Positions 1-7,881 are shown, counted from the stretch's first letter. The stretch: 26,709 nt of DNA from JALTBU01 sp964410645 (GCA_964410645.1 CAYPHV010000018.1:1-26709), one strand, 5' to 3'. The notes: a model not told the origin generated them from the letters alone. Made by a program: numbers and translations.

Positions 1-923
1 TGGTATTTGGTATTCCTGTTGCAGAAAATATGAAAGTTGTTTGGAGAGTTCATGCCGAACAAAATTTCGAAGATAAAGCTTCAAGTAATGTAAGTGCATC
101 AGATAGAAATTTAGCTAACAGTTTATTTTTCTTAAATTATGCAAATAACGGATTTGTTGCTAACGCAGGTGTTATTCCTTTGGGTGCATTACCATATGCT
201 TCAAGTGATCCGTATACAACAGCTCACGGTGCTGGTGTTGATGCAATGTACAATGCAGGAAATGGATTGACTGTAGCCGCTGGATGGGTTGATCATTTAT
301 TTAATCCAAATATACCTAATGATGTTTATACAGCGGGTGTAAATTATGCTAATGATGCATTTGGAAATGCTCAGGTTTGGGATTATCATGTAACAGATTT
401 CGTTAAAAACGCATTTATGATTATGACAAATCTTAATTTCTTAAAAGATTACGGAGTTGGAATTAAAGCGGATTATGCCACTTCAAAACTTGATGCAACA
501 GGTTCAAGCAATCATAACTATTACAAAATTGCATTAAACGGAAATGTTTCAGGAGTTGACGGTGAAATTGGATATGCCGGAACAAATGATAAAGACGGTG
601 TAATTGCTACAAGTACTGATGCTAAAATCGGTGCTATTCCAACTGAATTAAGAGATAATGTTGCAAATATGAATGACGTTGATGTATGGTATGCAAAACT
701 TGGATATAACGTTGACGAAAAAACAAATATTTGGGCTACTTATGCAAGCATTGATCAATCTAAAAAAGCAGGAAATGATGATTCTAATGAATTTGATGTT
801 GGTGCTGGATATAAATTTAATAAAAAATTCGGTGCAAATGTTTATTATGCAAACTTAGATATGGATAAAGCTTCTTCAACTGATAAACAAGAAGTAAGAG
901 CAGAATTTAGATATAACTTCTAA
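1..923 (+). CDS. Outer-membrane porin (major OMP-like), 5' end cut off
   Basis: C-terminal 307 codons of a beta-barrel outer-membrane protein. The frame is open from base 3, upstream of the first ATG at base 30, so that ATG is internal and the true start lies before the window. The protein has alternating hydrophobic/polar strands rich in Gly, Asn, Asp and Tyr, few charged helices and no Cys, and it ends in FRYNF. A terminal Phe is the usual C-terminal signature recognised by the BAM machinery. Strand-like repeats such as LGYNVDEKTNIWATYASI and VGAGYKFNKKFGANVYYANL fit amphipathic barrel strands. The family resembles the major outer-membrane porins of Campylobacterota, which passively admit small solutes; substrate preference cannot be read here. 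A GC hairpin with a T-run follows 8 bases after the stop, so this is the last gene of its transcript. Confidence 0.8.
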   Translation, partial: VFGIPVAENMKVVWRVHAEQNFEDKASSNVSASDRNLANSLFFLNYANNGFVANAGVIPLGALPYASSDPYTTAHGAGVDAMYNAGNGLTVAAGWVDHLFNPNIPNDVYTAGVNYANDAFGNAQVWDYHVTDFVKNAFMIMTNLNFLKDYGVGIKADYATSKLDATGSSNHNYYKIALNGNVSGVDGEIGYAGTNDKDGVIATSTDAKIGAIPTELRDNVANMNDVDVWYAKLGYNVDEKTNIWATYASIDQSKKAGNDDSNEFDVGAGYKFNKKFGANVYYANLDMDKASSTDKQEVRAEFRYNF

Positions 924-931
924 TTCTTTTT

Positions 932-948
932 GCCCTTTTGGGCTTTTT
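932..948 (+). terminator. Rho-independent terminator of the porin gene
   Basis: Stem GCCC (932-935) and GGGC (940-943) with a TTTT loop, followed by five T (944-948). It lies just after the porin stop codon. There is no A-run before the stem, so it should act mainly on plus-strand transcripts; the convergent minus-strand gene ends about 55 bases beyond it. Confidence 0.75.
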
Positions 949-1003
949 GTTTAATATAAAAAGTGTCAGACATTTTAATTTAATATGAAATATTTGGTAC
1001 TTG

Positions 1004-1642
1004 TTAATTTTCTATTTGTTTTTCTAATTTTTTATTATCTAAAATTTTTATTGATTTTTCACAGTAGCATATAATTCCCTGATTTTTAAGTCTGCTTAGT
1101 ATTCTGCTGAGTGTTTCAGGCGCCATGCCGAGTTCCTTGGCGAGCATATATTTTTTCTTTTTAACAAATTTATGCGGAAAATTAAGAAGCGTATATATCA
1201 CTCTTTTTTCCGAGTCAAATTTTTGAAGTTTGTTAAATTCTATTTCCTGTAAAATCTGATGACTTAACATTTTTATTATTCTGTCGCTAAACGGAGAGGA
1301 AGATGTGAATTTGTTAAATTTGTTAAAATCCACCTGTATTATTTCGCTGTCTGTTTCGCATTTTGCGCTTAGGCAGTAATTTCTGTTTTGGATTTTTGCA
1401 ATAAGTCCGAAAATATCCCCGCAGCTAAGTTGATTTTTGGGAATAATATTGGCTTTTAAATCTACGTCAAACATTAATATTCTTCCCTTTATTATTCCAT
1501 AAAAATAATTTTCTTTTTCGCCTTCATAGAAGATAATTTCGTTTTTTTGATATTTTTTTATTTTGGAAAAAGAGGCAATTTCTTTTAATTTTGTTTCGTC
1601 AACATTAAAAAAAAGAGAAATTCTTTTAAGAGTGTTTATCAA
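1004..1642 (-). CDS. Crp/Fnr-family transcriptional regulator
   Basis: A 212-residue protein with the Crp/Fnr layout. An N-terminal cyclic-nucleotide-binding-type beta-roll (about residues 5-115, with YQKNEIIFYEGE and CGDIFGL) is followed by a dimerisation helix (about 118-140) and a C-terminal winged helix-turn-helix (about 164-190, KKKYMLAKELGMAPETLSRILSRLK). Cysteines sit at 74, 90, 95, 192 and 194. There is no N-terminal four-Cys iron-sulphur cluster motif as in Fnr, so oxygen sensing by that route is not supported; the effector is unknown. The start is TTG: its last two bases and the next A form the TGA stop of hom (4-nt overlap TTGA), implying translational coupling. No earlier ATG exists and the first internal Met is at residue 57. 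It is the last gene of the minus-strand rpmE-hom run. Confidence 0.85.
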   Translation of the reverse strand: MINTLKRISLFFNVDETKLKEIASFSKIKKYQKNEIIFYEGEKENYFYGIIKGRILMFDVDLKANIIPKNQLSCGDIFGLIAKIQNRNYCLSAKCETDSEIIQVDFNKFNKFTSSSPFSDRIIKMLSHQILQEIEFNKLQKFDSEKRVIYTLLNFPHKFVKKKKYMLAKELGMAPETLSRILSRLKNQGIICYCEKSIKILDNKKLEKQIEN

Positions 1643-2892
1643 TCTTCTATTCTTATGTAATTAATCTTTTTTATAACAAACGGTAAATTTTCAATTTCTG
1701 TTATTGCGCTTTTTATATTTTTTTCTATTGCTATGTGCGTTGAAAAAAGCAGTTTTACATAATTTTTTTTAGGTTTTTGCAAAAAACTTTCAATGGAAAT
1801 ACTGTTTTTTGCCAGTAAATGGGCTATTTGTTCAAGAACGCCGAGTTTATCTTTTACGGCAATTCTTAAATAATATTTACTTTCAATATTATCAGGTGAT
1901 ATAAGTGATAACTTTTCACTTTCGAGCGGATTTTTGTATCCAAGCATCGGATTGTTATTTCCTCTTGCAATTTCAATTATATCGCTTATTACAGAACTTG
2001 CGGTGGCGTTTCCCCCGGCGCCGGCTCCGTAATATACAGTTTCGCCTACGATATCTCCGATAATGCTTATAGCATTCATAACGCCTTCGACTTTTGCAAT
2101 CATTTGAGATTTTTTAATTAAAGTCGGATGAACTCTAAGCTCTACTTTATTTCCTTTTTTCTTTGCTATTCCAAGAAGTTTAATTTCATAACCAAATTCA
2201 TTTGCGAATTCAATGTCTGTCTGATTAATATTTTCTATTCCTTCGATTAATATCTCTTCAGGTTTTGTATCTATATTATATGCGATACTTGCCAAAATAA
2301 GCAGTTTATGGGCGGTGTCGTATCCGCCTACGTCAAAAGTAGGGTCAGCCTCGGCATATCCTTTTTTTTGTGCTTCTTTTAATACTTCGGCATAATTTCT
2401 TTTTTTCTTCATTTCGCTTAGAATATAATTGCATGTTCCGTTGATTATGCCTTTTATTTCGAGTATATGATTGGCATTTAATCCGTCTCTTAGCGCTTTG
2501 ATAATAGGAATTCCTCCTGCAACGCTTGCTTCATATTCAAAAGGTGTGGTAGCTAATTTTTCCAGCTCAAACCTGTGATATGCAAGCAGCGCTTTATTGG
2601 CGGTAATAACGGCTTTTTTATGAACAAGCGCGTCTTTTACAATTTCATACGCTTTGTTTACCCCTCCCATAAGCTCAATAACAATGTCTATTTCAGGGTC
2701 TTCGGTAATTTCTTTATAATTTGTTGTAAGAGGTATATTTATATCTCTTTTTTTTGTAAGAGAATTTACAGCGCCTTTGACTATTTTTATCTCTTTCCCT
2801 GCTCTTGCTTTTATTAAATCTTTGTTTTTTTCAATATTTTTAATTACTGCGCTTCCAACTGTTCCTACCCCGACTATGCCGATTTTAAGCAT
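1639..2892 (-). CDS. hom: Homoserine dehydrogenase with ACT domain
   Basis: 417 residues. It reduces aspartate-4-semialdehyde to homoserine with NAD(P)H, the branch point toward threonine and methionine. The N-terminal Rossmann motif is KIGIVGVGTVGSAV (residues 3-16). The catalytic domain shows GIINGTCNYIL and EADPTFDVGGYDTAHK, both typical of the family. The last 75 or so residues (VKDKLGVLEQIAHLLAKNSISI) form an ACT domain, normally the site of threonine feedback inhibition. Length matches the monofunctional bacterial enzyme, with no aspartokinase fusion. The ATG start lies 8 nt inside the 3' end of the upstream aminotransferase gene, and its stop overlaps the Crp-like gene. thrC, the last enzyme of the threonine route, is about 9 kb away on the other strand. 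Confidence 0.95.
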   Translation of the reverse strand: MLKIGIVGVGTVGSAVIKNIEKNKDLIKARAGKEIKIVKGAVNSLTKKRDINIPLTTNYKEITEDPEIDIVIELMGGVNKAYEIVKDALVHKKAVITANKALLAYHRFELEKLATTPFEYEASVAGGIPIIKALRDGLNANHILEIKGIINGTCNYILSEMKKKRNYAEVLKEAQKKGYAEADPTFDVGGYDTAHKLLILASIAYNIDTKPEEILIEGIENINQTDIEFANEFGYEIKLLGIAKKKGNKVELRVHPTLIKKSQMIAKVEGVMNAISIIGDIVGETVYYGAGAGGNATASSVISDIIEIARGNNNPMLGYKNPLESEKLSLISPDNIESKYYLRIAVKDKLGVLEQIAHLLAKNSISIESFLQKPKKNYVKLLFSTHIAIEKNIKSAITEIENLPFVIKKINYIRIED

Positions 2893-4096
2893 TAGTTTCC
2901 TTTAAAGATTTTAGAAACATTTTAATGTTTTTAGCGGCCTGTCTAATTCTTTTTTCATTTTCTATCAAAGCGATTCTTACATATTCGTCTCCGTATGCCC
3001 CAAAACCGATTCCGGGACTTACCGCAATATGTGCTTCAGTCAATAATCTTTTTGAAAATTCCAGACTTCCTAAATGTCTTGCAACTTTAGGTATTTTTGC
3101 CCATACAAACATAGTGGCTTTTGGTTTTTTGATTTCCCATCCTGCATTGGCGAAACTTTCAATCAATACATCTCTTCTGTAGGCATAATTATCTACAATG
3201 TCTTTTACCAAATGCTGATAGTCTCTAAGGGCTACTGTTGCAGCTACTTGAATAGGGGTAAACATACCATAGTCAATCCATGATTTATATTTTTGCAAAG
3301 CCCCTATAAGTTCTGGATTTCCTACCATAAATCCCACTCTCCATCCTGCCATATTGTAACTTTTTGAAAGAGTAAAACTTTCAACTGCAACATCTTTTGC
3401 GCCTTTAGCCTCAAAAATCGAAGGTGTTTTATACCCGTCAAATGTAATATCCGCATATGCAATATCGCTTATAATATAAACGCCTTCACGTTTTGCAAAA
3501 TCAACAGCTTTTTGCCAGAATTTTTTATCTACTGTTACAGTTGTGGGATTATGCGGAAAATTAAGCACTACAAATTTTGGTTTCGGAACAGATTCTATCA
3601 TAGCTCTTTTAAGCTGGGCAAAAAAATTATCTTCATCAAGCTCATATTCTTCACTATATACCAGACTTATTTTTCTGACACTTGCACCCGCTAGCATAAA
3701 AGCGTATGAATGTATCGGATATGTGGGGTCCGGAACAATTGCTACATCTCCCACATTTGTGATAGCCTGTGCCAAATGTACATATCCTTCTTTGCTGCCC
3801 ATTGTTATTACCGCTTCGCTTTCCGGATTCAGTGTTACATTGTATCTTCTGGCGTACCAGTTGCATATTGCCTCCCGAAGTTTATATATGCCTTTGCTTA
3901 CGGAATATCTGTGGTTTTTAGGCTTTCTTGCAGCTTCTATCAATTTATCCACTATAGGTTTTGGGGTAGGTCCGTCGGGATTTCCCATTGAAAAATCTAT
4001 TATATCTTCACCGGCTCTTCTTGCCTGGAGTTTAAGGTCGTTTACAACTGCGAAAATATAGTTTGGCAGTCGTTCTATTTTTTCGAAATGGTTCAT
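2885..4096 (-). CDS. Class I/II PLP-dependent aminotransferase (AlaC/AspC-like)
   Basis: 403 residues of a fold-type I aminotransferase. The PLP-binding lysine is K245 in FTLSKSYNMAGWRVGF. Other cofactor residues are visible: N183 in NFPHNPTT, D211 and Y214 in ISDIAYAD, and R253. An arginine in YVRIALIENE near the C-terminus should bind the substrate carboxylate. The overall pattern (SMGNPDGPTP, HRYSVSKGIYKLREAI) is closest to the AlaC/LL-DAP-aminotransferase-like group, often annotated as aspartate aminotransferase in Campylobacterota. Position directly upstream of hom, with an 8-nt overlap, suggests a job in aspartate-family amino-acid synthesis, but substrate specificity is not provable from sequence. 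Its ATG overlaps the stop of the preceding gene by 4 nt (ATGA). Confidence 0.9.
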   Translation of the reverse strand: MNHFEKIERLPNYIFAVVNDLKLQARRAGEDIIDFSMGNPDGPTPKPIVDKLIEAARKPKNHRYSVSKGIYKLREAICNWYARRYNVTLNPESEAVITMGSKEGYVHLAQAITNVGDVAIVPDPTYPIHSYAFMLAGASVRKISLVYSEEYELDEDNFFAQLKRAMIESVPKPKFVVLNFPHNPTTVTVDKKFWQKAVDFAKREGVYIISDIAYADITFDGYKTPSIFEAKGAKDVAVESFTLSKSYNMAGWRVGFMVGNPELIGALQKYKSWIDYGMFTPIQVAATVALRDYQHLVKDIVDNYAYRRDVLIESFANAGWEIKKPKATMFVWAKIPKVARHLGSLEFSKRLLTEAHIAVSPGIGFGAYGDEYVRIALIENEKRIRQAAKNIKMFLKSLKETNA

Positions 4097-4872
4097 TTTA
4101 TTCCTTTTATAAAGATTCCTCTTTTAATATTTTCTTTGCTAAAAGAATCTTTAATTTTAATATATTTTGTATTTTGAGGTATATCTAAAATTAAAGTTTT
4201 TTGCAAATTTTCTAATGTAATTATATTAAGAATATTTAAATTTTTGTTATAAAAAACAATATACGGGTAAAAAAAATCATATTTTGATGTTTTAATGTAT
4301 ATTTTTGAAAACTTTTCAGCATTTATCCAGTAAATTCCTTTAATTTTGTGTAAAAATGTTAGTTTACTTTGCAAAGGATATGCGTTATCTATTTTTTCAT
4401 TTGCGCAGGAAATATAGTATGTAAAATTCTGATTTTTTTTGATATTGATTATTTTACACCCTTTTTGTTTCATGGTGTTTATTATATCAATAGGATTTAT
4501 ATAATTTTTTGAAGTCATTTCAAGAGTAATTTTGTAAACATTGTCTTTTTTTTGAATAAAAACCGGATAAAAGTTTAATATGCCAAGAGAATAAAGCGAA
4601 TCATACAGTGTTTTGGTATTGAATAAAGGATTATTATTTATGAAGATAAATGTCGGCCTTATTGTTTTTGGCGTTTTAAAATATAAATTTAATAAACCGT
4701 TGTTTTCCAAAAAAGTAATCGTGTCTCCAACCGAAGCGTTTTTATCAAGAGATGAAATAAAAAGATTTTTAAACGAGGCGAAATTTTCTTGTCCTATAAT
4801 ATTTTTTGCGGTGTCGTATGATGACGCGAAAATATTAATACAAAAAAAGATGAGAATAAGGAGTTTTTTCAT
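4093..4872 (-). CDS. Secreted/periplasmic protein of unknown function
   Basis: 259 residues. An N-terminal signal peptide (MKKLLILIFFCINIFASS) has a short KK n-region, a hydrophobic core and a likely cleavage after A17, so export to the periplasm is likely. The rest is Lys/Asn/Ile-rich with alternating strands (KTIRPTFIFINNNPLFNTKTLYDSLYSLGILNFYPVFIQKK) and no catalytic motif that I recognise. Two cysteines (KGCKII, ISCANE) could form a disulphide. In Campylobacter jejuni a putative periplasmic protein occupies the same place between the aminotransferase and a membrane protein (Cj0151c as I recall), so it is probably the conserved Campylobacterota orthologue. It overlaps both neighbours by 4 nt. 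A cell-envelope role beside the RodZ-like protein is only inference from position. Confidence 0.75.
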   Translation of the reverse strand: MKKLLILIFFCINIFASSYDTAKNIIGQENFASFKNLFISSLDKNASVGDTITFLENNGLLNLYFKTPKTIRPTFIFINNNPLFNTKTLYDSLYSLGILNFYPVFIQKKDNVYKITLEMTSKNYINPIDIINTMKQKGCKIINIKKNQNFTYYISCANEKIDNAYPLQSKLTFLHKIKGIYWINAEKFSKIYIKTSKYDFFYPYIVFYNKNLNILNIITLENLQKTLILDIPQNTKYIKIKDSFSKENIKRGIFIKGIK

Positions 4873-5663
4873 TTTTTCGGTCTTGATTTTATGAATTTGT
4901 AATTACCGTTTTGAAGTAAAATTCTGACTATTTTTTTTGTATCTGGAAATATTGTTTGATTGTTATATACAATCGTTTCGTTTCCGTGGCCGAATTTTAT
5001 ATAATAATTGCCTTTTGGAATTGTCTTTGGATTACTCGTTAAATATTCAAATGTTTTGTTGGTATCTAGGTTTATGGCTCTGAACCACACTTTTTCTCTT
5101 GGAATTATCTCGATTGTTGAAAAAACAGTTTTTTTTGATTTTGTTTTAATAGTTGTATTTGTTGAATTATTTTCTTTGATTTGTATTTTTGAGATAGAAT
5201 TAATTTTCTTTGATTCAGCATTGTTTTTGGAAAGATTCTGCTCGTTTTGCTTAAAATTTTCTTTGAAGTTTGAACTGTTTATTTCAGTTTTTATAGGATA
5301 ATTATTTTCCGGGTTTGTTTGACTTTTATTTTGTTTTAGATATTCATAGAATAAATAACTTCCGAGAATTAGCATAATAAAAGCCGCGATACTTAAAAAA
5401 AAGGTAGAATTATTTGAATTCTTAGGTTTTTGTAATTCTTTATCGTTTGGTTGATCTCCAAGTGTCTGATTGTATTCGTTAATAAGTTCACTTAAATCTA
5501 TTTTGTATGTTTTTTGGATTATTTTTACAAATCCTATAAATTTAACTCTTTGTATTTTGTCAAATTCCCTGTTTTTAATAAATCTTAGCGAAATAGGGGA
5601 TATTTTTGTTTTTTTTGATATTTCTTCTAGTGAATGTGTTTCGAAAAATTTTTCAGCATTCAT
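4869..5663 (-). CDS. RodZ-like membrane protein: N-terminal HTH, one TM segment, periplasmic tail
   Basis: 264 residues. Residues about 10-62 (LEEISKKTKISPISLRFIKN, then REFDKIQRVKFIGFVKIIQ) follow the pattern of the RodZ cytoplasmic HTH: L..IS..TKI....L..I....FD......F..GF......Y.ID...L. A single hydrophobic segment at about 86-108 (STFFLSIAAFIMLILGSYLFYEYL) is followed by a Asn/Lys/Ser-rich, low-complexity linker (about 110-180) and a beta-rich C-terminal domain (ISTIEIIPREKVWFRAINLD). This architecture matches RodZ, the MreB-binding protein of the rod-shape complex. Orthology is inferred from domain order and a few signature residues only; the equivalent C. jejuni gene is usually called just a membrane protein. 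It overlaps the upstream methyltransferase by 11 nt and the downstream gene by 4 nt. rodA is found elsewhere in the window. Confidence 0.65.
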   Translation of the reverse strand: MNAEKFFETHSLEEISKKTKISPISLRFIKNREFDKIQRVKFIGFVKIIQKTYKIDLSELINEYNQTLGDQPNDKELQKPKNSNNSTFFLSIAAFIMLILGSYLFYEYLKQNKSQTNPENNYPIKTEINSSNFKENFKQNEQNLSKNNAESKKINSISKIQIKENNSTNTTIKTKSKKTVFSTIEIIPREKVWFRAINLDTNKTFEYLTSNPKTIPKGNYYIKFGHGNETIVYNNQTIFPDTKKIVRILLQNGNYKFIKSRPKK

Positions 5664-6318
5664 TTGTTATCCTATCCATTAATATTGCCGCTGCGGCTGA
5701 TACATTGAGGGAATCAAAATCGTTTTTCATTTCGATAGTAACTGTCTCATCTATTTTTTCTTTTACTTTTTTTGAAATTCCTATCTCTTCGTTTCCCATA
5801 ATTAAAGCAATTTTATCCGTTTTGCTGGGTTTATATCTGCCGCCGAAATCAGCGCCTGCAATTAGATATTTTTTTGTTTTAAGTATATTAATAAGTTCAA
5901 GTATATTCTGATAAACAACTGTTTTCATATCAATTGCCGCACCGGCGCTTGTTCTTATGAGCCTGTCCCATTTGAGATCTTTTATTCCTGTTATGATTAG
6001 TAAATCAATTCCAAGAGAATATGCACTTCTTGTTATTGCCCCCAAATTTCCCATATCTGTAATATTTTCCAGGATTAATATTTTATTTCCGGTGATATCC
6101 CAATTATTGGGGGTAAATTCTATTTTTGCAAAAAAACCCTGATGGTTTCCGTTATGGCTGATTTTTTGAGCCAGTTTATTGTCAATAAAATTAATTTTAA
6201 AATTCTGAAATTTTTTAAGCTCGCTTTTTTTTAATTTTTTTGCAATTAAAATTTCTTTAACAATGTCGCTGTGTTTTTGGATTATATATTCCACTACTCT
6301 TTTTCCGTATACTGTCAT
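5653..6318 (-). CDS. rlmB: TrmH/SpoU-family 23S rRNA (guanosine-2'-O-) methyltransferase, RlmB-like
   Basis: 221 residues of a SPOUT methyltransferase with the three SpoU motifs in order: motif 1 ITDMGNLGAITRSAYSLGID, motif 2 IALIMGNEEIGIS, motif 3 SLNVSAAAAILMDRI. These form the trefoil knot that binds S-adenosylmethionine. A short N-terminal part (MTVYGKRVVEYIIQ) resembles the RlmB substrate-binding domain start (YG...V...I). RlmB methylates the 2'-O of a guanosine in domain V of 23S rRNA; other SpoU members act on tRNA, so the exact substrate is inferred from gene context and the N-terminal domain. The ATG overlaps the rsmI stop by 4 nt (ATGA). The protein is slightly shorter than the E. 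coli enzyme, as common in this phylum. Confidence 0.85.
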   Translation of the reverse strand: MTVYGKRVVEYIIQKHSDIVKEILIAKKLKKSELKKFQNFKINFIDNKLAQKISHNGNHQGFFAKIEFTPNNWDITGNKILILENITDMGNLGAITRSAYSLGIDLLIITGIKDLKWDRLIRTSAGAAIDMKTVVYQNILELINILKTKKYLIAGADFGGRYKPSKTDKIALIMGNEEIGISKKVKEKIDETVTIEMKNDFDSLNVSAAAAILMDRITNEC

Positions 6319-7127
6319 AATGATATTTTATCAAAAGTTTGCTGATTTAGTAATTCTTTATAGAGTTCTTTTGGAGATTTGCCGCTTATTTTTGATAATA
6401 ATTTAGCTTTTTCTTTTTTTGGAATCGGAAGAGTTAATATTTCTTCATAACTCAGCTCAAGTTTTTTTGATTTTGTTGCTTTATCTATTATAATTACCCA
6501 TTCGCCTTTTAAATTTGATAAATTTATTTCTTTGGCTTTTGCTTTAATGTAAGTTTCGTGTATTTTTGTAAGTTCTTTTGCAATAAATATATTTCTTTGC
6601 GGTATATAGGTTTTAAGTTCGGTTATTAATTTTTCAATTCTGTGCGGGGATTCATAAAGAATCGAAATTTTATCATGATTCAAAATTTCTTTTAATTTGT
6701 TTTCTCTTTCTTTCCCTTTGTGGGGTAAAAATCCAAAAAATGTAAATTCACCCTCAAAACCGCTTGCTACAAAAGCGGTTAATGCGGCATTGGCTCCCGG
6801 AATTACAGAATAAGGAATTTCTTGTTTTTGACATAATTTTATTAATTTGCTTCCCGGATCGCTGATTCCGGGCATTCCGGCATCGCTTGCGTAAATACAA
6901 TTTTTGTTTTTTAATATATTAATATCTAATGTTTTGATGACTTTTTCTTCATTATGGGAATGCATGGAAATGAATTGTTTATTATGTGGAATTTCCAAAA
7001 GAGTGAGAAGTTTTTTTGTAACCCTTGTGTCTTCACAAAAGATTATTTCAGCAGTTTCAAGGGCGTTTACAGCCCTTAAAGATATGTCTTTTAAATTTCC
7101 AATCGGTGTTGGAACAAATGTAATCAA
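6315..7127 (-). CDS. rsmI: 16S rRNA (cytidine1402-2'-O)-methyltransferase RsmI
   Basis: 270 residues. RsmI adds the 2'-O-methyl group of N4,2'-O-dimethylcytidine at position 1402 in the ribosomal P site. Signature motifs of the tetrapyrrole-methylase fold are clear: ITFVPTPIGNLKDISLRA at the N-terminus, EIIFCEDTRVTKKLL, SDAGMPGISDPGSKLI, and VIPGANAALTAFVASGF. The start is TTG immediately after the rpmE stop (0 nt between), and the first downstream Met lies far inside the fold, so TTG is the only sensible start. The adjacency rpmE-rsmI-rlmB puts a ribosomal protein and two rRNA modification enzymes in one transcript. Confidence 0.93.
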   Translation of the reverse strand: MITFVPTPIGNLKDISLRAVNALETAEIIFCEDTRVTKKLLTLLEIPHNKQFISMHSHNEEKVIKTLDINILKNKNCIYASDAGMPGISDPGSKLIKLCQKQEIPYSVIPGANAALTAFVASGFEGEFTFFGFLPHKGKERENKLKEILNHDKISILYESPHRIEKLITELKTYIPQRNIFIAKELTKIHETYIKAKAKEINLSNLKGEWVIIIDKATKSKKLELSYEEILTLPIPKKEKAKLLSKISGKSPKELYKELLNQQTFDKISL

Positions 7128-7328
7128 TTATGCAAGACCGTATTTTTTGTTGAATTTGTCTACTTTTCCGCCTCTGTCTAAATTTCTTTCTTTTCCTGTA
7201 TAGAAAGGATGACATTTATCGCATACTTCAATTCTAAGCTCATGTTGTGTGGAAAGAATTTTGAATGTATGGCCGCAAGTGCATGTTACATTACATTCTA
7301 CATATTCAGGATGAATACCTTTTTTCAT
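7128..7328 (-). CDS. rpmE: 50S ribosomal protein L31, zinc-binding type
   Basis: 66 residues, the usual size of bacterial L31. Cys16, Cys18, Cys36 and Cys39 (CTC and CDKC) form the zinc site of the C-plus type, which dominates under zinc-sufficient conditions. The conserved core HPFYTGKERNLDRGGKVDKFNKKYG is present. The ATG is preceded by AAAAGGATTATAA, a good ribosome site. It is the first gene of the long minus-strand run ending in the Crp-like regulator. Confidence 0.97.
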   Translation of the reverse strand: MKKGIHPEYVECNVTCTCGHTFKILSTQHELRIEVCDKCHPFYTGKERNLDRGGKVDKFNKKYGLA

Positions 7329-7527
7329 TTATAATCCTTTTAGGCTTTATTTTTAAGTTTGAAATTTTACTTGCTTAAACTTAATGTTATCTTAAATTAA
7401 GTTCTTTTTAAGAAAAGATGTGCTGTTTTTTTTGTTTTAATTTAAATATATTTATTAAAATGCTGTTAAAAGGAGTTAATGAATATTCTAAATGATTAGT
7501 TTATTGATATTTTATAAGAACGGAAGA
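7329..7527. other. Intergenic region upstream of rpmE and downstream of the RRM gene
   Basis: About 200 bases of very AT-rich sequence without a convincing gene. It must hold the rpmE promoter on the minus strand, but no clear -35/-10 pair stands out; TAAGAT and TAAAAT near 7360-7395 (minus strand) are only weak -10 candidates. Several short TTAAG/CTTAA repeats occur between 7373 and 7412. The RRM 3' hairpin occupies the far end. Confidence 0.5.
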
Positions 7528-7543
7528 TTAAACTTCTGTTCTT
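7516..7543 (-). terminator. 3' hairpin enclosing the RRM stop codon (possible terminator or RNA stabiliser)
   Basis: Arms AAGAAC (7516-7521) / GTTCTT (7538-7543) and GAAG (7523-7526) / CTTC (7533-7536), with one non-Watson-Crick position between them and a six-base loop. The TAA stop of the RRM gene lies in the loop. The minus-strand sequence after the stem is AT-rich but lacks a clean U-run, so a role in 3'-end protection is as likely as termination. Confidence 0.4.
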
Positions 7544-7785
7544 GGAGCTCTTGGTCTAGCTTCGTTTACTCTAAGTTTTCTTCCTTCGAAGTCTTTTCCA
7601 TCAAGTTCTTCTATTGCTGCATCAGCACCGCTTTCCATTTCAACGAAACCAAAGCCTTTGCTTCTTCCTGTTTCTCTGTCGTTAATAATTTTAACTGAGA
7701 TAACTTCACCATATTCTGCGAATAATGGTTTTAAATCTTCTGCTGTAACGTTGTAGTTAATGTTTCCTACGTAAAGTGTTTTCAT
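7528..7785 (-). CDS. RRM-domain RNA-binding protein
   Basis: 85 residues made almost entirely of one RNA recognition motif. RNP2 is LYVGNI (residues 4-9) and RNP1 is KGFGFVEM (43-50), with the aromatic side chains that stack on RNA bases. A short basic tail (RPRAPRTEV) follows, without a long Gly-rich extension. Small single-RRM proteins of this kind occur in cyanobacteria and in Campylobacterota such as Helicobacter; their role is thought to be post-transcriptional but is poorly defined. The gene is monocistronic, with a near-consensus promoter (see 7818-7846) and an AGGATT ribosome site, suggesting strong expression. Confidence 0.93.
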   Translation of the reverse strand: MKTLYVGNINYNVTAEDLKPLFAEYGEVISVKIINDRETGRSKGFGFVEMESGADAAIEELDGKDFEGRKLRVNEARPRAPRTEV

Positions 7786-7817
7786 TTTGTAATCCTAAAA
7801 ATTAAATTTGCAGTGAC

Positions 7818-7846
7818 ATTATACACCCAAAAAAAATAAAATGCAA
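7818..7846 (-). promoter_or_regulatory. Sigma-70 promoter of the RRM gene
   Basis: On the minus strand, TTGCAT (7846-7841), 17 bases, then TATAAT (7823-7818), about 33 bases before the ATG. Spacing is ideal and the -10 is a perfect match. The -35 region lies close to the divergent gene at 7882, whose own TATAAT (7857-7862) points the other way. Confidence 0.7.
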
Positions 7847-7881
7847 CTTTTTTGGATATAATTTTTTTAAAAAAGAAAAAA

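Noticed and set aside
961..978. Short inverted repeat TGTCAGACA after the porin terminator
   Set aside because: Only 4-bp arms; too short to call an operator or terminator.
3543..4061. 172-residue plus-strand ORF opposite the aminotransferase
   Set aside because: It is an antisense shadow of a clear PLP aminotransferase gene and shows no family motif.
7479..7499. Six-codon ORF after AAAAGGAG on the plus strand between rpmE and the RRM gene
   Set aside because: The ribosome-site match is good but the peptide is only six residues, with no promoter or conservation evidence.
7852..7881. Start of the hypothetical gene at TTG 7852
   Set aside because: It lies at the -10 box TATAAT; the ATG at 7882 is more likely.
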